Source: CAZTXD01 sp964617995 (GTDB lineage Bacteria > Actinomycetota > Acidimicrobiia > Spongiisociales > ZC4RG35). Taken from it: a stretch of 10,139 nt of DNA. Both the position numbers and the translations under genes were made by a program. The notes beneath the pieces were generated by a model. That model did no database searches. It was not told the DNA's origin and worked only from the letters and a program-made list of their open reading frames with translations. The stretch is from the NCBI GenBank assembly GCA_964617995.1, contig CAZTXD010000134.1, positions 1-10,139 of the forward strand. Direction: 5' to 3'. Shown here piece after piece: positions 1-6,166 of this stretch (position 1 is the first letter of the stretch; the number at the start of each line of letters is the position of its first letter).

Positions 1-53
1 CCCCCCCCCCCCCGAAACACATCCCCCCACCGTGTGCGCGCATCTATTGCGGG
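1..53. other. Left edge: C13 homopolymer and short non-coding end
   Basis: The first 13 bases are all C. A further run of six C follows at about 23-28, and then the end of the pabBC gene, whose TAG stop is at 54-56 on the minus strand. I see no gene and no convincing terminator downstream of pabBC within these 53 bases. The homopolymer may be genuine, but a long C/G run exactly at a sequence edge is also typical of an assembly break or poly-G read artefact. Confidence 0.6.
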
Positions 54-1832
54 CTATCGCGCGATTGGGCGGCGCGAAAACGGGATGAGGGTCGCCTCCT
101 CCCAGCCGCGGACGGAGTTGAGTCGGGCGAGGGCCGTGGCCCGAGCGAGGTCGTCGAGAGTCACGGTGCCCTCGCTGAGCTCTCCAGCGGCCAAGCGAGC
201 GGCGCGCTCGGTGCCCGCGAGCAGCCCGCTCGACACGGGCGGCGTCACCCACTGCCCGTCCAGGCACACCGCGAGGTTGCCGATGGTGGTTTCGGTGAGT
301 TCCCGATCGTCGTTCCACAGGATGACGTCGTCGGCGTCGGGCCAACGGGCAGCCGCCTCGTCGTAGCGGTGGCGGATCGTGGTCTTGTGGTAGAGGAACG
401 GGCTGTGTCGGTCGACGGGTCGGTCGTCCACGGCCAGCCGGACCGGTAGCGAAGGCTCGAGTAGAGGTGACAGCTCGACCGTGACCCATCCGTCGCGTGC
501 GACGAGGATCCGGACCAGTGCAGGCTCGGCCCTTTCCTTCACCGCTCGTGCGATCGCCGCCCGGACCTCGGCGGGGTCGAAAGGGATGTCGAAGTAGGCC
601 GCCGCCGCCGCCGCCCGGTGGAGGTGGCGGTCGAGGTGGCGAGCACCGAGCCGCGGATCCCAGCGGGTCGTCTCCAGGAGGCGCAGCTCCCCGCCGGGCC
701 GCTTCAAGACCTCGGCCTTGAGCAGCGCCTCGGCGTACTCGTCGACCGGCTCAGAGTCGTAGGTGATCCCACCGCCGGTGCCGTAGAAGGCGACGCCCTC
801 GGCCCGGTCGATCACGACCGTCCTGATCCCCACGTTGAAGGCCCATTCGGGTCCTTCCGGTCCCGGGCCTCCGAAGCCGACCGCTCCGCAGTACACACCG
901 CGCGGGTGGGTCTCCAGGTCGGAGATGATCCTCATCGTCGAGACCTTGGGAGCGCCGGTGATCGACGCGGAGGGAAACAGCGCCGAGAAAACGTCTACGA
1001 GGTCGGTCCCGGTTCGGGGACGTGCGGTGACGGTGGAGGTGAGCTGCCACACCGTGTCGTACTTCTCGGTCGTGAATATGGCAGGGACGCGAACAGACCC
1101 GACCCGGGCGATCCTCCCCAGGTCGTTGCGAACCATGTCGACGATCATCAGGTTCTCGGCCCGGTTCTTCTCGGAGGTCCGCAACCAGGCGCTCATCTCC
1201 TCGTCGTGTTCCGGATCGACGCCGCGGGGGGCGGTGCCCTTCATCGGCCGGCACCTGATAACGCCGTTCCTCCACTCGAAGAACAGTTCAGGAGAGGCCG
1301 AGACCACCGCCCACCTGCCCGCGTCGATGAAGGCGCCGTATCCACACGACTGGGCGCGCACGAGTCGGTGGTAGAGCGAGGCGGGATCGCCCCCGAAGCG
1401 CGACCGCAGCAGGAACGTGTGGTTGACCTGGTAGGTGTCACCGAGGCGGATCCGGCGTCGGATCTCGTCCACGGCTCGGTGGTGATGGGTGGGGGAGGTG
1501 AGCGGCTCCCAGTCGTCGAGGTGATGCGTCCCCGGTGTGGTCTCTTCCACGGCCGAGCGGCGGCTCGAGACGGCCATCCACACCAGAGGGAGATGGGCGA
1601 AGGCCGTGGATGAGGCGGTGCGCACATCGAGGGCGTGGTCGAAGGCGGGGGCGGCTTCGTAGGAGACCCAACCCCCGACCCACTTGCCGGAGGCCACTGC
1701 CTCTTCCGCTGTCCTCAGGGCCGGCTCGACCTCTCCGAGTGTCTCCGCCACCACGACATCCTCGATCGGTCCCAGGGCGAATCCCCTACGGGTGGCCGGT
1801 CTGAGGTCGTCGAACCGGGCCGGCGAGCTCAC
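54..1832 (-). CDS. pabBC: Aminodeoxychorismate synthase component I fused to aminodeoxychorismate lyase (PabB-PabC)
   Basis: A 592-residue bifunctional enzyme of p-aminobenzoate (folate) synthesis. Residues about 30-380 form the chorismate-binding PabB domain, which adds ammonia to chorismate. Seen motifs are SPELFFEW (180-187), PMKGT with the catalytic-type Lys198, ENLMIVDMVRNDLGRI (226-241), FPSASITGAPK (286-296) and GTGGGITYDSEP (351-362). The PxKGT form points to PabB; anthranilate synthases usually have PIAGT. Residues about 385-592 form a PLP-dependent class IV aminotransferase-fold lyase that releases pyruvate to give p-aminobenzoate. Its likely PLP Lys483 lies in YHKTT, followed by LTETTIGNLAV (512-522), PPVSSGLLAGTERA (531-544) and LNSVRGW near the end. 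The glutamine amidotransferase partner PabA is not in the window. The GTG start shares the bases GTGA with the stop of the MttB-family gene upstream, so translation is probably coupled. The fusion is known in other bacteria; what is unusual is its placement in a formate/methyl operon. Confidence 0.95.
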   Translation of the reverse strand: MSSPARFDDLRPATRRGFALGPIEDVVVAETLGEVEPALRTAEEAVASGKWVGGWVSYEAAPAFDHALDVRTASSTAFAHLPLVWMAVSSRRSAVEETTPGTHHLDDWEPLTSPTHHHRAVDEIRRRIRLGDTYQVNHTFLLRSRFGGDPASLYHRLVRAQSCGYGAFIDAGRWAVVSASPELFFEWRNGVIRCRPMKGTAPRGVDPEHDEEMSAWLRTSEKNRAENLMIVDMVRNDLGRIARVGSVRVPAIFTTEKYDTVWQLTSTVTARPRTGTDLVDVFSALFPSASITGAPKVSTMRIISDLETHPRGVYCGAVGFGGPGPEGPEWAFNVGIRTVVIDRAEGVAFYGTGGGITYDSEPVDEYAEALLKAEVLKRPGGELRLLETTRWDPRLGARHLDRHLHRAAAAAAYFDIPFDPAEVRAAIARAVKERAEPALVRILVARDGWVTVELSPLLEPSLPVRLAVDDRPVDRHSPFLYHKTTIRHRYDEAAARWPDADDVILWNDDRELTETTIGNLAVCLDGQWVTPPVSSGLLAGTERAARLAAGELSEGTVTLDDLARATALARLNSVRGWEEATLIPFSRRPIAR

Positions 1833-3355
1833 GGCGCCTCGACGCCGCCTTCGGAGCGGCGACGCTCGACGAAGTCACCCAGCTCTGCTGCGATCGCTTC
1901 GTCGAGGGGAGGGGGGCGGTACCCATCGAGGACCCGCCGCACCACCTCGGCGGCTCTCTGCTCGGTGGTCATCGCACCTGCCAGTGCCCACGCCTCGTTG
2001 TTCTGCCAATCGGATACCAGCGGGGTGTAGAAGGCGTTCTCGTAGCGCTGCAGGGTGTGAGGGGAGCCGAAGAAGTGGCCACCGGGACCGACATCGGCGA
2101 TGGCGTCGACGGCCAGCTCCGCCTCATCGACACGTAGCGGCGTGAGGAACTCGGCCATCATCTGGAGGATCTCGACGTCGATGACCAGCTTCTCGAACGA
2201 CGCCACCAGACCCCCCTCCATCCAGCCGGCCCCGTGTATCACCAGGTTGGCTCCGCCCAGGACCGCTCCCCACGTGGACATCTCCGACTCATAGGCCGCC
2301 TGGGCGTCGACCGCATTGGCTGCGGTGGCGTTGGACGACCGGTAAGGCAAACCGTATCGCCTGGCGAGCTGTCCCCCGGCCATCGCCGCTCGGGTGTACT
2401 CGGGCGTGCCGAACGCCGGACTTCCCGTTCGCATGTCCACGTTGGAGGTGAAGCCGCCGTACATGACCGGGGCTCCCGGGTTGACTGTCTGGGTGAGGGT
2501 GATGCCCGCCAGCGCCTCGGCATTTTGGAGGGCAAGGGCGCCGGCCAGGGAGGCCGGGGCCATCGCCCCCGACAGCGTGAAGGGGGTGACCACCACCATC
2601 TGGTTCATACGGGACATCTCGACGAGTCCCTCGATCATCGGGCCGTCGAGGCGGAGGGGAGACGACGTGTTGACGACCGTGAACAAGGACGGCTCGGTCG
2701 CCAGTTGCTCAGGGGTGATGCCGCGAGCGATCCGGATGATCTCGAGGGCGTCGAGGATGCGCTGGCGTCCCAATGAATAGGCGTGGAACACCTTGTCGGT
2801 GAGAGTCACGAAGTCGGCCAGTGCGTCGAGGTGGCGCGTGTTGGGCGGCAGGTCTATGGGCTCGGTGGGATACCCGCCGAAGGCGTGGATGATATTGAAC
2901 GATTGTCCCAGCTTGAGTAGATCCTGATAGTCACGATGGTTGCCGGAGCGGCGTCCCCCCAGCAGGTCGGAGACATTGGGAGCCGACGCCACCTCGCTGA
3001 AGATGACGTGCCGTCCACCGACCCGGAGGTCGTGGTCGGGGTTGCGGGCGTGGAGGGAGAACTCGGAGGGTGCGGATGCAACGGCCTCGTCGATCATGTC
3101 CGGGTCGAACCGGACGCGCTCATCCTCGACCCGGGCACCCGCCCGACCGAGGAGAGCGTGAGCTTCGGGATGGAGGAAGTCGATCCCCGTCTGTGAGAGG
3201 ATCCGCATGGACGCTCCATGGATCGCCTCGATCTGTTCGGGGTCGAGTACCTCAATGTGGCCGTAGCCGTTGGTCACCTGTCTCCAGGGAAGCTGGGAGA
3301 GACCGGTGGATCGGGTCTGGCGGCGTTCACGTCGACGGGAGCGGTCACGTCCCAC
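1829..3355 (-). CDS. MttB-family (trimethylamine/betaine-type) methyltransferase, non-pyrrolysine
   Basis: A 508-residue protein of the MttB superfamily. Characterised members move a methyl group from a quaternary or tertiary amine to a corrinoid protein. The match is by whole-length character: LDPEQIEAIHGASMRILSQTG (37-57), GRHVIFSEVASAPNVSDLLGG (114-134), VMYGGFTSNVDMRTGSPAFGTPEY (297-320) and GAGWMEGGLVASFEKLVIDVE (375-395). The archaeal trimethylamine enzyme reads an in-frame amber codon as pyrrolysine. This gene is open throughout, so it belongs to the non-Pyl branch, whose known substrates include glycine betaine, carnitine and proline betaine. The true substrate cannot be read from sequence, and no corrinoid protein (MttC type) is nearby. 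The GTG at 3355 gives an Arg-rich N-terminus and only a weak ribosome site. A second GTG at 3275-3277, preceded by GGAG, would give 482 residues and may be the real start. The gene lies 16 bases after the Fe-S subunit and overlaps pabBC by GTGA. Confidence 0.85.
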   Translation of the reverse strand: MGRDRSRRRERRQTRSTGLSQLPWRQVTNGYGHIEVLDPEQIEAIHGASMRILSQTGIDFLHPEAHALLGRAGARVEDERVRFDPDMIDEAVASAPSEFSLHARNPDHDLRVGGRHVIFSEVASAPNVSDLLGGRRSGNHRDYQDLLKLGQSFNIIHAFGGYPTEPIDLPPNTRHLDALADFVTLTDKVFHAYSLGRQRILDALEIIRIARGITPEQLATEPSLFTVVNTSSPLRLDGPMIEGLVEMSRMNQMVVVTPFTLSGAMAPASLAGALALQNAEALAGITLTQTVNPGAPVMYGGFTSNVDMRTGSPAFGTPEYTRAAMAGGQLARRYGLPYRSSNATAANAVDAQAAYESEMSTWGAVLGGANLVIHGAGWMEGGLVASFEKLVIDVEILQMMAEFLTPLRVDEAELAVDAIADVGPGGHFFGSPHTLQRYENAFYTPLVSDWQNNEAWALAGAMTTEQRAAEVVRRVLDGYRPPPLDEAIAAELGDFVERRRSEGGVEAP

Positions 3356-3371
3356 TATTCACCCTGTCCGC

Positions 3372-4325
3372 TCACATTCGGGCCCGGGCCAAGACCTCGT
3401 CGATGGGAGTGGTGGCCTCCGGTTCCGGCTCCTGAACGTACTCGTAGCCGAAACGTCCCTTGATGCACAGGTTGCCGCGGGTGACCGAATGGTCGTGGGG
3501 AGAGGTGACCTTGACGATCCGGTCGTCCTGAACGTGGAGATCGAGGTTGCATCCCACCCCACAGTAGGAGCAGATCGTGCGAGTGACGCTCTGAGTTTCC
3601 GGTGCCCACATGTCGGCCTTTCTCAGCTCGTACTCGGAGCGGAACATCAACGCGTCGGTGGGGCACACGGCGATGCAGTTTCCGCAGAAGACACAGGCCG
3701 AATCGCCGAGGGGAGTGTCGAGCTCGGTGGAGATCCGGGCATCGAAGCCACGGCCCGCCACGGCTATGGCGTAGGTGTTCTGGGCCTCGACTCCGCATGC
3801 CTGCACGCACTTGTAGCACAGGATGCATCGGGAGTAGTCACGAACGTAGAGGGGGTTGTCGACCTTCACCGGCTGATCCACGGTTTCGGCATGAGCAGGG
3901 TCCGGGGGAGGGTGGTGGCCGGGGTGACGGCGGTCCCGGTCGCTCACGGGTGGGGCGGGCGGTCCGAATCGATCCGGGTCGCATCCGTAGCCGGCCATCC
4001 AGTTCTGGATTGCCGGGTCGACGAGCGAGAGGTCGACAGACGAGCCCAGGAACTCGAATACCAGCTTGCGCGAGTGCCGGACCCGGTCGCTGTCGGTGTC
4101 GACGACCATTCCCTCTTCGACGGGGCGTGAGCACGACGGCACCAGTGTCCGGCTTCCCTCTACCTCCACGACGCATACCCGGCACACGTTCACAGGTGTC
4201 AGCGTCGCCGCCCAACACATGGTCGGCTGGTCCCGGCCGACGCTCCGACAGGCCTCGAGGATGGTGGTCCCTTCCGGCACCTTCACCGGCGAACCATCGA
4301 TCGTGAGGCCGACTTCCGAATTCAC
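3372..4325 (-). CDS. Iron-sulfur subunit of formate dehydrogenase: NuoG/FdsA-type N-terminus plus the alpha chain's [4Fe-4S] domain
   Basis: A 317-residue electron-transfer subunit. Residues 1-90 form a NuoG/HoxU-like [2Fe-2S] ferredoxin domain (Cys37, 48, 51, 65). Next should come a His/Cys [4Fe-4S] motif, but residues 91-120 contain only Cys115 and no HxxxCxxC pattern, so that cluster is probably lost. A Pro/His-rich linker follows (about 122-148). A double [4Fe-4S] ferredoxin comes next (Cys167, 170, 173, 177 and Cys211, 214, 217, 221). Residues 250-297 are the [4Fe-4S] domain that normally starts a molybdopterin formate dehydrogenase alpha chain: CSYCGVGC (252-259) and NLCIKGRFGYEYV with Cys287 and Lys289. 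The molybdopterin part itself is absent and is encoded at 6167-8068. Likely role: carrying electrons from the Mo site to the NuoEF-like diaphorase (inference from Fds-type enzymes). The GTG start sits in a GTGA overlap with nuoEF, with GGGG five bases upstream. Confidence 0.88.
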   Translation of the reverse strand: MNSEVGLTIDGSPVKVPEGTTILEACRSVGRDQPTMCWAATLTPVNVCRVCVVEVEGSRTLVPSCSRPVEEGMVVDTDSDRVRHSRKLVFEFLGSSVDLSLVDPAIQNWMAGYGCDPDRFGPPAPPVSDRDRRHPGHHPPPDPAHAETVDQPVKVDNPLYVRDYSRCILCYKCVQACGVEAQNTYAIAVAGRGFDARISTELDTPLGDSACVFCGNCIAVCPTDALMFRSEYELRKADMWAPETQSVTRTICSYCGVGCNLDLHVQDDRIVKVTSPHDHSVTRGNLCIKGRFGYEYVQEPEPEATTPIDEVLARARM

Positions 4326-6028
4326 AGGATCCCCAGGTTGATCGCGGATCTCACCACCGACGCCGCCGTGTGCCCGAGGCCGCAGATGGAGGCGTCCTTC
4401 ATCGCCCGGTCGATCTCGTCCACGAGTTCACGATCGAACGAGCCGTCGGCCCGGGCTACCTGCTCCTCCACCCGCGCAGTGCCCACCCGGCAGGGGACAC
4501 ATTGGCCGCAGCTCTCATCCCGGAAGAACTGGGCGATGCGGCGGACGACCTCGCGCATGTCGGTGTCGTGGGCGAAGGCCATGATCACCCCGGAGCCCAG
4601 GGTCACCCCCGCCGCCCGACTGTCCTCGAACGTCAGCGGCATGTCCCAATGGTCGGGGCCGATGAGGGAACCGGCGGCGCCACCCAGGAGGACGTAGGGA
4701 GTGCCCTCGAGGCTGCCCCCGGCGCCCTCCAGTGCCTCGCCCAGCGTGATGCCCGACTCCCACTCGTAGACACCGGGAGAGGACAGGTTCCCCGACAAGC
4801 AGAAGAGCCGGGTTCCCGGAGAGTCCTTGGTGCCGGTGGAGGCATACACATCTCCACCTTCGAGGACGATGCGGGGCACGTTGATGAGGGTCTCGACGTT
4901 GTTGATCACGGTCGGCCGACCGAAGAGGCCGGCAACGGTGGGGAAAGGGGGCTTCTGGCGGGGCTCACCCCGGTAGCCCTCTATCGAGTTGAAGAGTGCC
5001 GTCTCCTCCCCGCAGATGTAAGCACCCTGCCCACGGCGCAGCTCGATGTCGAAGGTGAGGCCCGAGCCCATCACCGACTCACCCAACAGGCCCGCTTCCC
5101 GAGCCTGGGCCATGGCCCGACCCAGGCGTCCGGTGGCGGTGGGGTATTCGCCCCGGATGTACACGTAGCCGCGAGCCGCTCCTACGGACACTCCGGCGAT
5201 GGTGAGGGATTCGACGAGTGCGAAAGGGTCTCCCTCCATGACGACCCGGTCCTTGAAAGTGCCGGGCTCCGACTCGTCGGCGTTGCAGATCACATAGCGG
5301 GGGCCCTCCTCATCGCGCGCCCCTCGCCACTTGATGCCCGTCGGGAATGCGGCACCGCCCCGACCTCTCAGATTGGAGGCTGTCAGCTCGGCGATCACCG
5401 CATCACCCCCCATCTCCAGGGCGCGTTCCAGGGCCGCGTACCCCCCCAGCCGGCGGTAGTCGTCGAGAGACCCGGGATCCGCCTCGCCCACCCGACGGAG
5501 AAGAGGGCCGGCGACCACATGTGGGGGTGCCTCGGGAGCGATGACTCCGGTGAGAGCTTCCCTCACGTCGTCGACGGTGGCGGAGGTGAGCGTTGCATCG
5601 TCTGAGCCGGCCCGCTGCACATAGGCGGCCGGCCGCCGGTCGCACTGACCCAGACAGGGGCTGGGCGCTACGTCGTCCCTGTCGCCGAGTGAGTCACGGA
5701 GTTCCGGACCGCACGCGATGTCGTCGCAGACATGGATGACCGTCTCGGGGCGCTCCTCGGTGGAGATGAGGGCATAGAAGCTGGCAACCGAGTAGACCTC
5801 CGCGGGAGGGACCTGGAGGCGCCGTGCGATCTCATCGATGGCTCCCGGGCTGACCCATCCCACCGCCGATTGGACGGCTTCGATGGCCGGCAGCAGATGG
5901 TGTCGCAGTCCTCTCACATTGAGGACGACCCGCCCCGGCACCTGATCATGGAGGGCGGCGGGGACGGCAGCGGCGACGGCTGTCTTCTCTGCCTCTGTGG
6001 CCTCGGCTCCGATGTACTTCAGGTCCAT
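4322..6028 (-). CDS. Fused NuoE-NuoF-like diaphorase subunit of NAD-dependent formate dehydrogenase (FdsG-FdsB/HoxF type)
   Basis: A 568-residue fusion. Residues about 15-160 are a NuoE-type thioredoxin-fold [2Fe-2S] domain with ligands Cys101 and Cys106 (CDDIAC) and Cys125 and Cys129 (CLGQC). Residues about 185-568 are NuoF-like: the NADH/FMN loop GRGGAAFPTGIKW (222-234), the flavin motif NADESEPGTFKDR (249-261), GAYICGEETALFNSIEG (335-351), and the N3-type [4Fe-4S] ligands in SCGQCVPCR (Cys507, 510, 513) with Cys549. It most likely passes electrons from the Fe-S subunit to NAD+ through FMN in the cytoplasm. The same layout serves NAD-reducing hydrogenases (HoxF), but the neighbouring gene is a formate dehydrogenase. 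It ends directly after the N3 site and lacks the C-terminal ferredoxin extension found in bifurcating HydB/HydE-type subunits. The ATG at 6028 has no good ribosome site, only AAAGG about 14 bases upstream. Confidence 0.93.
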   Translation of the reverse strand: MDLKYIGAEATEAEKTAVAAAVPAALHDQVPGRVVLNVRGLRHHLLPAIEAVQSAVGWVSPGAIDEIARRLQVPPAEVYSVASFYALISTEERPETVIHVCDDIACGPELRDSLGDRDDVAPSPCLGQCDRRPAAYVQRAGSDDATLTSATVDDVREALTGVIAPEAPPHVVAGPLLRRVGEADPGSLDDYRRLGGYAALERALEMGGDAVIAELTASNLRGRGGAAFPTGIKWRGARDEEGPRYVICNADESEPGTFKDRVVMEGDPFALVESLTIAGVSVGAARGYVYIRGEYPTATGRLGRAMAQAREAGLLGESVMGSGLTFDIELRRGQGAYICGEETALFNSIEGYRGEPRQKPPFPTVAGLFGRPTVINNVETLINVPRIVLEGGDVYASTGTKDSPGTRLFCLSGNLSSPGVYEWESGITLGEALEGAGGSLEGTPYVLLGGAAGSLIGPDHWDMPLTFEDSRAAGVTLGSGVIMAFAHDTDMREVVRRIAQFFRDESCGQCVPCRVGTARVEEQVARADGSFDRELVDEIDRAMKDASICGLGHTAASVVRSAINLGIL

Positions 6029-6166
6029 GGGGGAAGCAGCTGCCTTTGTGGCTCGTATGGGGGCATCGTCATGGGGTACTCGGTCATCGGTTCTCGGTTT
6101 TCAGTTGGTGTCGACCGAGAACCGAAAACTGATGACTGAGAACCTCTCGACGATCGGCGCGTGACG
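6029..6166. other. Intergenic gap between the formate dehydrogenase catalytic gene and nuoEF-like gene
   Basis: The only gap longer than 30 bases inside the seven-gene minus-strand run. It is dominated by the inverted repeat at 6075-6144. No reading frame, tRNA or T-tracted terminator is visible. It may hold an mRNA processing or stability element or a small mobile repeat; an internal promoter is possible, but I cannot place one. Confidence 0.6.
6075..6144. repeat. Imperfect 31-bp inverted repeat built of 7-base units
   Basis: The left arm 6075-6105 and right arm 6114-6144 pair in 25 of 31 positions around an 8-base spacer (6106-6113). Most mismatches are transitions that would become G-U pairs on one strand or the other. 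Each arm is itself made of near-identical 7-mers: TCGGTCA, TCGGTTC, TCGGTTT, TCAGTTG on the left, and ACCGAGA, ACCGAAA, ACTGATG, ACTGAGA on the right. It is A/T-richer than its surroundings. There is no T-tract beside it, so it is not a standard terminator. Likely a dispersed intergenic repeat or an mRNA-stabilising hairpin between the dehydrogenase and diaphorase cistrons (inference). Confidence 0.75.

Noticed and set aside
618..1613. A 331-codon plus-strand open frame opposite pabBC
   Set aside because: It has no conserved motifs and is fully covered by a well-supported enzyme on the other strand.
54..1832. Anthranilate synthase component I (TrpE) instead of PabB
   Set aside because: The motif is PMKGT with Lys, not the PIAGT type, and a class IV lyase domain is fused at the C-terminus; both indicate the p-aminobenzoate pathway.
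4370..5605. A 411-codon plus-strand open frame opposite the NuoEF-like gene
   Set aside because: Its composition mirrors the codon bias of the real gene and it has no domain signature; it is an antisense shadow.
6075..6144. The intergenic hairpin as a SECIS element of 3'-UTR type
   Set aside because: Bacterial SECIS elements lie directly after the UGA inside the coding region, where a good one is present. 3'-UTR SECIS elements are archaeal or eukaryotic.
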